The notes under the pieces: generated by a model
Told to the model about the DNA's origin: nothing
What the model saw: the letters and a program-made list of their open reading frames with translations, nothing else
Database searches by the model: none
Shown: positions 34,250 through 45,313 of the stretch, piece by piece
Layout of the letters: every line of letters starts with the position of its first letter
Position numbering within the stretch: position 1 is the stretch's first letter
Program-made: the position numbers and the translations under genes
Assembly: GCA_020881915.1 (NCBI GenBank)
Contig: JAJFPB010000008.1
Coordinates: forward strand, 1,736,001-1,800,000
Reading direction: 5' to 3'
Length of the DNA stretch: 64,000 nt
Source: Paramyrothecium sp. XJ0827
Taxonomy: Eukaryota > Ascomycota > Sordariomycetes > Hypocreales > Stachybotryaceae

Positions 34250-36995
34250 GTGAGACGGACAGGCAGCTGAACGAGTTTCTCGGAAAAGTTGGGTCGGAAA
34301 CTTCGATGTACATTTTATTCTTCGCCTACCTTGATTGCAAGTTGTAAATATTTTGTTGAGCAGCCGAATTGACGGTAGACTTTGCCGAGACCTTGGCGCG
34401 AAGCGAAATCCACATGTCGGGCGCAGCGTATCCTACGCCGTAGGTTTGCGACAGGCACCACGTCCTGGAACTACAATGTAAATCTGCGCCAAAACAAAGG
34501 ACCTGTAAAGCCGTCGGTGCTGAAGGGCCCTTCAGTCCATTTACCTTCTTCATCGTCCAAGATGGTTTTGTGGTAACGTAAAAGATCACGAGACAAAAGA
34601 TGGCGCAACCTTCGACAGCCACCATTCGCGCGGTTTTGGCTTCTGGCGACGTGTACCGCGGATTGACCAACATACCGGCCATTGTCCTCCGGAGTGTGTC
34701 ACGCGCGTATGCGGTGTCGCAGTTCCGCAAGGTTGCGCGCAGGAGGTTGAGCTCCGGCGTCCATGGTGGCGGTACGGCTCTTGGAGCCATTCCACCCTGT
34801 GCGCCTTTGCAAGGAATGCCAACCCCATTGTAATCTCGGATCACGGTTTACACTCGCATCGCTTAGCGTAGCGGGAGCTCACGGGATGCGGCTCATCGAT
34901 CGAAAAAGTAGTCGCAGCCAGCCAGCCGGAGGATTTGCTCTGCGCCAGACGCCGCGCAAAATGTCGGCGCAAGACAAGAGCCGCTTTTGCTCCGGGCGGG
35001 CACATGCTTCACGAGCTTTAGCTCTGCGCTTCCCGGCAGGGTCCCCCAATTCTAGCGAATCATGGCGCGCAGCGGGAGAGGCAACAGAAGACGCCACATC
35101 CGTTGGCAGTATTAGAGACCCCGAGATATCTCATGACTACAGAAGCAGAGGCCGTGCCGATGAACAGTGTAATTGATTCAGGGAATCGCATTTCCAGCCG
35201 AGATTATTTAGGATTCTCTGTCCAACTCGGTGTGCAGGCTCTTGCGTTCTAGACCTGTCCATAACTGCCTTCACCACTGCTTACTTGACTGTTGGTTAGC
35301 CCAGTCTTTAAGGGTCCTGCAACTGCATGCATCAAGAAACCATCTCGGATTAGCGTCGCCCGCGGAAGGCCAGGAAGCCAACTAGAAATCGTTGCTTTCG
35401 TGGCAAGATCGACAGGGGACCGGCGGGCAGCTTCACCCGCAGATAAAGAACTGTTCCCCGTTAACCCGAACAGGTTCCTATCTCCGCTCGATGCACAGGC
35501 ATCCTGTCAGCGAGGACGAGAAAAAAAGGAAAAACTCGCTTGCAACCTCTGCGACAGCAAGAAAGACTGCTGCATGACTCGCCGAGCCTCCCGCAGCGTA
35601 CCGAAGAAATTCGGAGGATGCCGCCAGCTCTTACTAGCGCCGACGAACGCTGCGTCGAATGCTATTTCTAGTGAAACCTAAACGTGCCGGCCAAGTTTTT
35701 TGTCAGTGCTGCTCTTTCGTCATTTTGTCTCCGTGTCTCTTGCGGTGCTTCTGCCTCCCTTCAACAGCGGTCGCCCTTGCGTGGCTGTGTCGAACCCGCT
35801 GGCTTGAGAATGGAGTCCAAGAGCGACGCCTGGGCCAGACCGGCGGTGGAGTCTCGAAGCCCCCCCATGCCGTGCATCTTGCTTCGGATTACCCTCCGGC
35901 CAGGGGTTTGAGAGGGTCCCTTGGAATGGCGGGGGATTTTGCGTTCAGCGCAGAATCGGAAAACAGAAACCGGGTTGCTGGCTCAAGCAGGACCTCAAGT
36001 TGCCGCAGCAACAACATCACCAGTTCTTGGGTGGAATTGAATACGCCCTGATCCGCTCATTCATCGGCAGGCCGTGAAGAAACTGCTGTTGCGGGACGTC
36101 TTGTTCAGGTGAGCAGGGCTTACGGCCGGCCACCCCTTGGGATCCCCCTCCGGATCCGGAGTCCTGAAAGGGCAATCCGGATGGTTCAGCTGTGAGCAGG
36201 GAGCAAATGCTCCCAGATGACACCACGAAGTTGCCATCGTGAACGCGAACCATGAGGAGGCCAGCAGCGGCACAGCCTATCATGCGGTCAATTTCCGTGA
36301 GTTACGGTATGCCATTCAATTCGATTGAGTGTCGGCTGCACCGCTAGCCTAGGGCCTAGATCCTGCCCTTCCCCCAGCTCTCGTAGGGCGGTCGTATCGT
36401 TTCATCTGCAGGGTCCTCCGGGCCTAGACCGATCTAGGGACGAGAAACGCCATAAGCGCTTCCCTTGGACACGGCACCGCCTGGCCTTGCACGGTCCGTC
36501 TCCGCTACGAGAGGCCTGCGCAAGCCGCGTCGTTTTGTCGCCTTACTGATTTGGAATTCGGCGCGCTGGACGGTGCTGCCGCAACCCGGTATTGGTGTCG
36601 AGCCTGGTCGTGTTGGTGAGTCAAGATACAAGTTCAGACGTGCTCATACGTAACATGCGCACACCTCAAAGGCTGAAGGTCGAAGGTATATAGAAACGTG
36701 TTGAAGGCGCCCGCTGCTCCACCGATGGTTTGAACGCACATTGGCGGCTCCTCACTTTTTCAATTTCCATCTGCATATGACAGCCTTTCCCCCACTCATC
36801 TGAATTCCCATGCGCCGCTGCACCTTTGTAGATCGCACAAACCCTTCGACTGTTCACCTTGCACTGATAGAGGGTTCCAGCAAACCACACCCTTTCTCAC
36901 CCCCTTCCTTTCTTTTCTCCTCCCTTTTTCTTCTTCTTCTTCCCCCTTCTTTCCTTTTTTCTCTCTCTTCTAGTTCGACAAAGAAAAATGGACGC
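34250..36995. other. 2.7-kb gene-poor stretch
   Basis: No recognised gene on either strand; the longest frames (35292-35681, 35659-36051) show no family resemblance and ordinary composition. The last 100 bases contain a strong pyrimidine tract (36893-36973) that probably belongs to the leader or promoter of the next gene. Confidence 0.5.
36893..36973 (+). promoter_or_regulatory. Long CT-rich tract ahead of a small gene
   Basis: About 80 bases of almost pure C/T (CTTCTTCTTCTTCCCCCTTC core). Such tracts flank transcription start sites of well-expressed filamentous fungal genes. It ends 22 bases before the ATG at 36996. Confidence 0.5.
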
Positions 36996-37367
36996 ATGGC
37001 TGCGATGGGCCAACAACCACTTCGCGCCGCAACCCATGCGGACTCTGCCGCATCACAAAACCTGAGCCCGCCTCCGAGCCCAGACGAGGCCAGTATCAAG
37101 GAAATCATCGCAGATCTGCGTGCCATGGGCGAGCGCTTATCCACGGCGACCAAGAAGCAGATCGAAACCCTGAAGTTGCGCGGCTCCGACCAATCCGGTC
37201 CGGACCCGGCCTCCCAGAGCCATTCAGCTGCCGTGCAGGCAGAAGAAGAGGCCACCTCCACCGTCTTGAACAAAGAAGAGGAGAAGAAGCTGCGAGAAAA
37301 GGAATTGCAGGAGCACGGGGTCGACCACCCAGCGCAAACTCCTGATCAGAAGCCCATGGCATCGTAG
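36996..37367 (+). CDS. Small charged protein of unknown function
   Basis: A 123-residue frame beginning MAAMGQQPLRAATHADS. A predicted helix at about 34-58 (IKEIIADLRAMGERLSTATK) is followed by a Ser/Gln-rich stretch and a Lys/Glu helix (NKEEEKKLREKELQEHG). No family is recognised, and there is no signal or membrane segment. The upstream CT tract supports transcription. An ATG at 36988 in a different frame (25 codons) overlaps this start, so translation may be regulated or the start may be misjudged. It is convergent with the DUF3632-type gene. Confidence 0.5.
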   Translation: MAAMGQQPLRAATHADSAASQNLSPPPSPDEASIKEIIADLRAMGERLSTATKKQIETLKLRGSDQSGPDPASQSHSAAVQAEEEATSTVLNKEEEKKLREKELQEHGVDHPAQTPDQKPMAS

Positions 37368-37776
37368 CTCCTTCAGAGCCCTGGCTCTGGCCGCGAGCGC
37401 GACCTGACGGCAGAGACCAGGACTCGGGTTGCAGAGGCAACCCACAACGACACAACAACTCACGCATTAACGAGAATGAGAAAGACCCCAAACGAATCAT
37501 GGAGTCTGCATGAGAGCCATTCCCACCGGATCGGTTTTGGAGGGGCGGGGGTGAGGGGGATCGTCATGAACTAGTTATCAATTTCACAAGGGGCACGACT
37601 GGCGTTGGGACTGGTCAAGCGGCCTGCTATTTTACTTTTTGGGGGGAGTTTAGTGGTCCGTCCATCATGTTCTTTTAGGAACCAGGCACAGGAAATTTGT
37701 TCTGTATTTTTGAAAAGGGGTTTCGCGGGTGCCCTATCACTTACATGTCTGCCACCAGCGAACCTCTTGCTGCGCT
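37368..37776. other. Space between convergent genes
   Basis: About 400 bases holding the two 3' ends. Nothing else is seen. Confidence 0.5.
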
Positions 37777-38979
37777 TTAATGCGCGTCCGCAATGGATTT
37801 TTCTCTTCCCTCGAATGAGTATATTAGCTCTGCTGCCCGCTCGCCATGCCGCCGTGCTTCTAGCGTCAACGCCTCATTCTTGGCTTCCTCCTCGAGCCGT
37901 CTCCGCCAGAACCTCCAGCGGGCTGCGCTGGCTCCGTCCTCACGCCACCACGGCAGCCGCCCTCCGCGCAGCGAGAGATCGACCTCGCCGCCTCGAGGGT
38001 CGTCGCAGCCCTGGCCGCTGCTGTCCTTTCCGATTCGTTGCTCGTACATGTGCTGACCGGCGACTTCCACCCACACAGATGCGACCGTGACCACGACCCC
38101 CAGGATGACCGGGATCGGCGCTGGATTGTGCATATGCTCCGGCTTGATCTTCACCTCGAGGCTCTCCAGTGCCCAGAAGCCGTAGCGCGTAAAGTCTGCT
38201 GCTCCGCTCACCGTCAGTCTCGCCACGAATGCATTCACGTTGGCCCAAGCGTGCTGCTCCGGCGCTGACCATCCGGAACCGCACCCGCACTCCTCGTTCC
38301 ACGTCTCGCGCGCGCTGGGGCCAAGCAACAGCAGGTTGCTCCATACAGCTCCCGTCTCCCATACCCAGTCCCTCTTGAGGGGGACCGTCATGGGCCAAGG
38401 AGCGGGCGGATCGGGGCGTGCCTTGAACGCTTGGACGAGGGCGACGAGCCTGTCTTGCTTCGGCGATTGATGCCATGGGATGCGCTTGGCGGCGTACAGA
38501 ATGCGGTACCACAGGCGCCAGAGCTGAGTTTCAGTGGACGGCCGATCTTCTCCACTACAACTGGGCATCGGAAAGTCTTCCTCGGGGCCCCATTGGACGA
38601 GCACTTCTTCCGGCGGCCAGTATCTGCGTTGCGTTCGTGCAAACATTTCTGCCAGATAGTACTTTTGACCGTGATCGGCCGACGAATAAGACTCGTCAAT
38701 AGGTTGAGCCATGCGGGAAACCGTCGCCTCCGCACTCGCGTCCCCTGAAAGGTAGGCGTCGATGAGTGCCCTGTCCCCATGAAACCAGTTTCTCGCCTTC
38801 GCGATGGCATCGATCAGTGCGGGCTCTTCTAGCCCCCCGACCTCGAGAATCTTCTTGACTCTCTGGCGCTGTTCGTATGTCCGAAACGCCAGGCCTTGGA
38901 ACATGCTTGCAGTGGTGTCGCCTTCAAAAATGTCAGGCCCCAATTGCCAGAGTCCTGCGAGCTCGGCTATTTCGGCCAT
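37777..38979 (-). CDS. DUF3632-type fungal protein
   Basis: Single exon, 400 residues, no signal peptide. Segments LWRLWYRILYAAKRIPW and LVALVQAFKARPDPPAPWP are characteristic of the uncharacterised ascomycete family DUF3632, as are the hydrophobic block VILGVVVTVASVWVEVAG and the Glu/Arg-rich end. The C-terminus ends EGREKSIADAH. No catalytic residues are known. The ATG at 38979 opens the conserved start; no intron is needed. Confidence 0.78.
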   Translation of the reverse strand: MAEIAELAGLWQLGPDIFEGDTTASMFQGLAFRTYEQRQRVKKILEVGGLEEPALIDAIAKARNWFHGDRALIDAYLSGDASAEATVSRMAQPIDESYSSADHGQKYYLAEMFARTQRRYWPPEEVLVQWGPEEDFPMPSCSGEDRPSTETQLWRLWYRILYAAKRIPWHQSPKQDRLVALVQAFKARPDPPAPWPMTVPLKRDWVWETGAVWSNLLLLGPSARETWNEECGCGSGWSAPEQHAWANVNAFVARLTVSGAADFTRYGFWALESLEVKIKPEHMHNPAPIPVILGVVVTVASVWVEVAGQHMYEQRIGKDSSGQGCDDPRGGEVDLSLRGGRLPWWREDGASAARWRFWRRRLEEEAKNEALTLEARRHGERAAELIYSFEGREKSIADAH

Positions 38980-39212
38980 TGTAAAGAGATTAGCAGGTAG
39001 CTTGCCTGATGGGAGCCTGTGAGAAAACAGGGACCAGATGGTGTATTATAAAAGCGTCGCAAGGTTTGTTCTGACCTTTAAACCCCCTCAAAGCCCCCGT
39101 TACATTTTAGCAAAGATTGAATATGGACGCCGTGTGACTCAACATTTCGTCAATCCTTGTACGTAGGACTTGTGTTGAAGGATCGATCTGAGGCTATTTT
39201 AAACATTTGTGG

Positions 39213-39755
39213 CTATGTTTCTGGCACTAACGGGGTTCCTAGCCTCAGAGACAATTTCAGCCTACGCATAGCCTCATCGAGTTTGTTGCCTCTAGCCAAA
39301 TCTCTCAAATCATGATGATTTTCTTCTGCTTCATGTTCATGTTCATGTTGGTGTCGAACCGATTGTTTTAACAGATCCGCCCAGGTCTTGAAAGGGTCTC
39401 GAAACGCATCTAAGTAAGCACAGTCAAAGATGGCCCGCAATTAGTAGGTCGAAAACGAGAAATGCGACTGAAGGTTGGTGAGTTGGTATGCTGATGACGC
39501 ATCACTTGTCGCAACGCTCCCTGGGAACTTCTGGCCCATGTATGGAAAACTTGAACAGTCGAAAGATGCATTGATCAGTAGGTCAAGAACACGCACATGG
39601 TCGGATTTAGAGATATTGTGCCGATAAGCTAGACAGGGCTTATTCACCTGGGAAAGCCGCTGTGGTTGAATCCTAGTATTTCTCATCCTGACTAGGAGAC
39701 ACAATGGCAGTCCTTGGCACTCGTTGTCTTCAACGAATATGATACGTTCAAGCAT
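39213..39755 (-). CDS. Possible two-exon small gene or 3' relic, unknown family
   Basis: Two consecutive minus-strand frames in the same register are separated by a stop at 39443-39441. A candidate intron 39505-39410 (donor GTGATG, TACTAAT branch, acceptor CTTACTTAG) removes the stop and keeps frame (exons 39755-39506 and 39409-39213, 148 residues). The join reads GSVAT-N-AFRDPFKTWADLL. The C-terminus has a His/Glu-alternating run (RHQHEHEHEAEENHHD). The start looks internal to a domain (FVEDNECQGLPLCLLVRM), so this may be the tail of a larger, decayed gene. No homology is recognised. Confidence 0.35.
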
Positions 39756-40155
39756 CGCCTATCTCCGGTCCAACTGTCATCACTTCCTCATCGTAAGATA
39801 ATTTTGACCATCAGCTATTAGGACTCTAATCATGATGACTCTGGCGACCTTCAGCCTGACTCATCTTCATCAACGATTAACCAGCTTCATGCTGATAGAA
39901 CAGAGTGTGGCGGTGACAGCTTGTCCAGAGTGATGCAGCATTCGCATTGTTTGTATTGTTGATCGTTGTTCTTTTCTTCTTTATCGTCTTCTTATATGCC
40001 TTCCAACAAGTGTAGTCTTCATAAGCATGCTATTTCTGGACTATGGTCCAGGGCTGAATAAACCTCAAAAACGATGTGAAATCTAAGGGATGCCGAAAGA
40101 GAATTCGATGCCAGTAATTTCTTCTTTTCTCAATGTCCTTCGCTGAAATGAATGC
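39756..40155. other. AT-rich intergenic, no gene recognised
   Basis: About 400 bases upstream of the small candidate gene and downstream of the MFS transporter. No ORF of note. Confidence 0.5.
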
Positions 40156-41943
40156 TCAATCAAATACTGAGCCTTTTGACCACTTCGATCTAGCCCGAAT
40201 CCGCTTTCCAAAAACATAAAATGCAAAAGGTACAGGAATGAGAAGAGCTGCGAAACCTGCGGTGATACTAGACCCTGGCCCAACACCAACGTTGTGATAT
40301 AGAGGTCCTACAACTAGAGGAAAGGCGCCGGCGAAGCAAGATCTAAGGAACGTATTCGCAGCAACTGCCGAGGCAGCATATGTCTGAAACGTATCGACCA
40401 AGTAGTTGAGAGCCGCCTGAAATATTGTGAAGAACCCAGTGCCCAGCATAACCAAGCCAATGCACGGAACGATCCAGTGTACAGTCGTGTCACCGGTCCA
40501 GCCTATGATGAATTGACCGCCACTAAACAAAACCGACCCAATCATCATCGGTGGCAGTCGTTTTTCCGGGACAGCTCGATTGCCGGCTGCGTGGTATGCC
40601 TTGTTGTAGAGAAATTGGTTATACACATTTGCTCCGCAGCCGAGTATCGCGCCGATCAGTATGCACAGGAAGGGAAGTGCAGAGACAAGAGTGTTCCAAC
40701 CGCGAATTTCACCAAAGATAATGGGAATAGCGCCCAGCTGCATGTAGAGGATGCCGTAACAGAAACTGGCATATAGGGCGATGAGGAAGCAAATAGGAGT
40801 GAGGAGAAGCTGAATTGGTCGGAGCAAGAACTTATGCGCAAGTTCTTTGACATTGACGTCCCATTCCTCGAACTTGGCGTGTAAGGCCCAGTTTCCCGTC
40901 TCGTGGCGGAGGCGACGGGCTTTGTAAACGAGAAGCTTCGGGGGGTAGCTTTCGTCAATAAAGATGATGGCAACAACAAGGATGAAGACCTGTAGAATGC
41001 CGGTCAAATACTGTGTCCAGCGCCACCCAAGAGATGGTTGCATGACAACAGCGGCGGATGTAATAGGCCCTGTCTCTTGTTAAAACCTCCCAAACTCCCG
41101 TGACGGAGCTTTCTTACCTAAAACTGGCCCGCCGACAACTGCCATAGCATATCCAGCCATGGCGATACCCCTCCACGCAGGCGAGTAAAGATCGCCCAGG
41201 ACGCCTCCCGTATTCGTCACCGGGGCGGAGGCGAAGAAAGCCCCGAAGAAGCGCGTCAGCATGAGAGTCTGAAGGTCCTTGGACGTTGCGCTGCCGAAAC
41301 TGAAGCAGGCCCCAATAAACATGGGCACGAACACGGCCAATCGGCGGCCGTAGACTTCGCTGAGCGGTGCCCATAGCAGAGGGCCAAGGCCGAATCCGAA
41401 CAGAAACAAGGTCGTGCCAAGCGTCGCTACTTGTGTTCCAACGTTAAACTCCTCCGCTACCTGCCTCGTGCCGGGCGAGTATGAGGACGAAGCCCAAGTG
41501 GCCGTCATGGTAACGAGCCCGTACAGCAGCGTGGTCGTGATCTTTTTGTGCGTGGGCCAGTTAATCGGACGATAGGGGTCGTCGGGTCCATCGAAGTCGA
41601 CCAACTGGTCCTGCGTCGTCGGGACGTGAGAGAGAGGGTGCGTGAACTGAGGAACGGGTCTCGAGCGGATGCGGGAAACGACTGTGTCCCGCCGCGACAT
41701 GTTCGGAGGGCCGATGCTGGCCCCCGTAGCTGCGGACGCGGCCCGACGTCTATTCGAGGCACTGGTTCGCGAGACGTTGGAGCGCATTTCTCGCAGCGCC
41801 GGCCGATGGCCGTCATGGTCATCGTCTTTTTCATTGATTGTGCTGCTGTCGGATCCGCTCGTCACGCTCTCCGTATCCGACTCCTCGCTGTCCAAAGACG
41901 TGCTGCGATGTGGTAACCGGTTGTCATTGCGTACGGACGCCAT
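40156..41943 (-). CDS. MFS transporter, DHA1 (Tpo-like polyamine/drug) type
   Basis: Two exons (41943-41118, 41069-40156) encode 579 residues. A Ser/Asp-rich cytosolic head of about 130 residues ends in DDPYRPINWPTHKK, the usual entry to DHA1 carriers of the Tpo1 group. Twelve helices follow, with PLSEVYGRR in the loop 2-3 signature and GYAMAVVGGPVLGPITSA in helix 5, the antiporter motif of DHA1. The intron (GTAAGA to CAG) sits in that motif and rejoins it in frame, which supports the splice. The likely role is proton-coupled export of polyamines or drugs at the plasma membrane; substrate unknown. Confidence 0.92.
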
Positions 41944-43399
41944 ATTGGTGCATAAAAGTCATGCTCCGGGAGACTCTGCAAGGTGCAAAAAACCGGCCCA
42001 ACCATTGAATATAGTCCGCCATTCTTTGCCTCGATGCGATGACCGCATTCAAGGGCACTCCCATTTTCTTAGATAGCCGTTGCGACTGCCGTGTTTCCCG
42101 TTCCCGGAGGCCAAAGGTGGACCCGCCGCCAGGACGCCCTTATTCCCGCCAATCTTTGAAGAGTAGCTTTCCAAGACGGCACCAAAACCAGTCGTCGTTT
42201 TCTACGCTATGACGTCAACTCAAGGGCTCTCCAACGTAGGACAAATCAAGTCGGCTATCTCTGCAAGCTTTGCACCCGAAAGCCTAATAGGCGGACGGCA
42301 GATGCCGTTCTAAAGCTTGTTCACGATGGTAAAACACAAAGCAACTACAAGACAGTCGAGGGCGATTGACAACTAAAGAAAGAGTTCCGATTAGGTGTGG
42401 CATTCTTCTGTCTATTCTCTATCATTTCGAGGTCTTTAGTTGAGGCACCCTTGTGACCACGTATTGTGAGCCTTACCATCGACGTTCACTAACACTTTGA
42501 CAAATCGATGATTGACCCCGGTACGCTTAAGTCGATTCATCTGCCTCATGAAATTGCATTTGCCTCTCGTGACTGCTTGAGTCTCCCAGACGGTATATGT
42601 TTCGCCCGGCTAGCCATGGCAGAGTCCAACGCTGCTGTGCTCTATAAATCGTGACAATGTTGATCTAAATCAAATGCATCCCCTTGAACAGTAACATAGT
42701 TCGCCATGAATGACTCTAGTACCAAGATATGAGTAAGATTGCGAAAAATCCGCCAGCAGCAGGAAGACTTGTAATATCCGGGTTGCTCACACAAGGTTCA
42801 GCAGGTCACCAAAAAAGTAACTGTAGTCAAAGAAGCCACTATCATCGATCATCTTAGGCTTGTTGATCCTGTCGAGGGGCATTTTACACAAGACTATTCA
42901 AATTATCGACATGCGCGACGGTCTTACTCTTAGGCGGCCGAGGTGAAACATACAGCAAAATTTGAACAAACTCAATAATGGTCATTTTACAGATAAACAC
43001 CTTTTTGTATTATGTTACTTTTTCTTCTTTTCTTCTTCTTCTTTTTCTTCAATTCACTGTACATCCAAACCGTCCGTCACCATCCAAGGCGGCTACAAAG
43101 TCTCTAGACCTTATTTTAAACATCAATTCAGTCAACACCACAGGGGATGACAAAACGCCATCTAGCAAGCAAGTTGTCCAGTTCCTCACAGTTGAGCCTC
43201 CATGGTATTGGAGTCCACCAATTCCTAGGCTTCACTCATCTGACGGGTGTATGATATGGTCTGCTTTCCCAGGCACTCTTACTTCCCTCAGGCGAAGCCC
43301 ATTTTACAAGCCATGATTTGTGAGGGGAGTAATTTGTGTAAACTTGTCTGATTATAATTATATTTCGATTATTAATTGAGTATCATGATGCGTAATACA
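41944..43399. other. AT-rich intergenic, no gene recognised
   Basis: About 1.45 kb between the MFS promoter and the 3' end of the amidase gene. A T/C tract (TTCTTCTTTTCTTCTTCTTC) lies at 43019-43050. No coding frame of note. Confidence 0.5.
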
Positions 43400-45313
43400 T
43401 TACCATAGGCCTTCAATATCTCGCTTCAGGAAGATCTCCCCACCCTCCGTAGTCCGCCCAGCCTTGGGTACTTTCAAAACACCTTCCTCGACCAGATCCT
43501 GTGCCAGTCGTGGCAGGAGGCCATCGCATCCCTTAGCAACCATGACGTTGACCGCCACTGGGAGCAATTCGTTTTGACCAGTGAGGGAGCTGAGTGATGC
43601 CACATCACCAAGGGGGAAAACATTGTCAGGGGCCTCAGAGAAGACACTAATGCGACCACTGCTAAAGCCGAGCGGTGTGCCAGGAGCGGAACCATATCGG
43701 TTTCGAGGAGATGGAGTGCCACCGCTGCCGGGATAGAGCAGAATGGCATCTGAGCACTGTTCTTTGTCCTCTGAGGTTGGGAGCACTTCCTTGTTGAACC
43801 AGTCCATGAAGATAGTCTTGTTCCTCACAGCATCTTCGTGCCAGCTGTCTGGCACGGAATCACCCCACCCCCAGCGGGCAAGCGGAACGGGATTCACGAA
43901 AGGCCGGCGGCCACCGTAAGCAGCGGCATAGTCAGCGTAGAAGGGCTCACGCACAAGCTTGATCTGCTCCTTGGTAATGAGAGTGGCATATGTTGTGTTA
44001 AGAAAGCTTGAAAGGGAGATGCCGCTGACTTCCTCCGGAGTAGTAGATCTCCAAAGAGCATCGAGATCAAATGTCTGGACACCATCGGATCCGACGAAAG
44101 ACGCCAGCTTCTCAGCAAAAGAAGTCATCATGCGACGAGCTTCGCCATTGCCGCTGAGACCGTAAGCGTACACCTTGGTGGGATACTTGACCTTTGGTGC
44201 AGTGTATACAGTGTAGTTGGCTCCGTACATGGCCTTGTTTGCGGCATCCCAGATCTTAGGGTCGCGAACCAGGAAACCAGGAGTGTCCAAGGTAGGACTG
44301 AGAGGCATGACGCCGTCAAGAGTGACAAGACCAGTGGAAGGCCTGTTGCCGAAAAGGCCCTGCGATCCGGCGGGGCCGCGGATTGAACCACCAGTATCGG
44401 AGCCCACGGCAATATCGAGCCATTCATAGGCGGCAACGGAAGCTCCAGCACCGGAAGAGGAGGAAGATGGGTTGTTATATCCGTCGCCACGGGGGTTGAA
44501 AGGAGAGTGGTAGTCTACCCAATCCGCGGTAGGGCTCTCGCCGTTGGCAAATTGAGAAGTCTTCTGGTAGCCCACGACAATGGCGCCAGCATCAATCAAG
44601 TTCTGGATGGCGGGTGCCGTGGTTTTGGCAGGCGGATAAAGGCGCCACCAAGCACGGTTGCCATTGGATTTGCGGACGCCTGCGAGACTGTAAATCTCCT
44701 TGACGCCCACACGAACGCCGGCAAGAGGCTTCTCGGCTGAAGGAGTATAGTAGAGCCGGGATGGCACTCCAATGGTGGGCGCGTCGGATGCGGGAACCTG
44801 GGCCGACAGTGGCTGGAACTGGTCCTCGGGAGTCTGGAGGAGACCAGAGGTGAAGGCACCCACCATGTCTCGGTAAAGGCGGTAAGCCTGGTACAGCTCG
44901 CCGCTCGTCGTGTCGAGGAAGTAAGGACCCGAGGGAATAGACTTTGTTGTCAGGGGCAGAATCAGGGATGACTTGACATCCTCGTGCAAGGAGATCTTGG
45001 TGACGCAGCTGCTCTTGTGGTTGGCAAGAAAGACGGCCGAAAGAAAGGCGGGCTGCCAGACATCGTCCTGTGTGGTCCAATTGCCGAAGAAGCTTTCAAG
45101 GGCAGCCTTCTCAATCTCATCGGCAACAACGGTCACCGGAGTGAAGCCAAACGCCTTGGGAAGGGAGTCGAAGTGCAGGGGGCCGTCATGGGCTTTGCCT
45201 TGAGAGAAGGGTGAGACAAAGTAATAGACGTCGTTGATCTTGACCGACGCGCCGGTGTTGACGAGCTGGGCAGCAGCCGAAGCCGCAAACCCCAGGAACA
45301 AGGTCAGCTTCAT
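43400..45313 (-). CDS. Secreted amidase-signature family hydrolase
   Basis: Single exon, 637 residues. The signal peptide (about 1-15, MKLTLFLGFAASAAA) is followed by about 180 residues outside the amidase fold. The amidase signature domain has Lys205 in VGVKEIYSL, the Ser cluster 283-287 before GAGAS, and Ser310 in GSDTGGSIRGPAGSQGLFG, giving the Lys-cisSer-Ser catalytic set. It would hydrolyse amide bonds of an unknown small substrate outside the cell or in the vacuole. The N-terminal extension is typical of a fungal subgroup and has no known role. Introns are absent, in contrast to most neighbours. Confidence 0.9.
   Translation of the reverse strand: MKLTLFLGFAASAAAQLVNTGASVKINDVYYFVSPFSQGKAHDGPLHFDSLPKAFGFTPVTVVADEIEKAALESFFGNWTTQDDVWQPAFLSAVFLANHKSSCVTKISLHEDVKSSLILPLTTKSIPSGPYFLDTTSGELYQAYRLYRDMVGAFTSGLLQTPEDQFQPLSAQVPASDAPTIGVPSRLYYTPSAEKPLAGVRVGVKEIYSLAGVRKSNGNRAWWRLYPPAKTTAPAIQNLIDAGAIVVGYQKTSQFANGESPTADWVDYHSPFNPRGDGYNNPSSSSSGAGASVAAYEWLDIAVGSDTGGSIRGPAGSQGLFGNRPSTGLVTLDGVMPLSPTLDTPGFLVRDPKIWDAANKAMYGANYTVYTAPKVKYPTKVYAYGLSGNGEARRMMTSFAEKLASFVGSDGVQTFDLDALWRSTTPEEVSGISLSSFLNTTYATLITKEQIKLVREPFYADYAAAYGGRRPFVNPVPLARWGWGDSVPDSWHEDAVRNKTIFMDWFNKEVLPTSEDKEQCSDAILLYPGSGGTPSPRNRYGSAPGTPLGFSSGRISVFSEAPDNVFPLGDVASLSSLTGQNELLPVAVNVMVAKGCDGLLPRLAQDLVEEGVLKVPKAGRTTEGGEIFLKRDIEGLW

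Noticed and set aside
15736..41943. Secondary-metabolite gene cluster
   Set aside because: An NmrA-like protein, an FMN dehydrogenase and an MFS carrier are scattered over 16 kb, but no PKS, NRPS, terpene synthase or pathway regulator is present.
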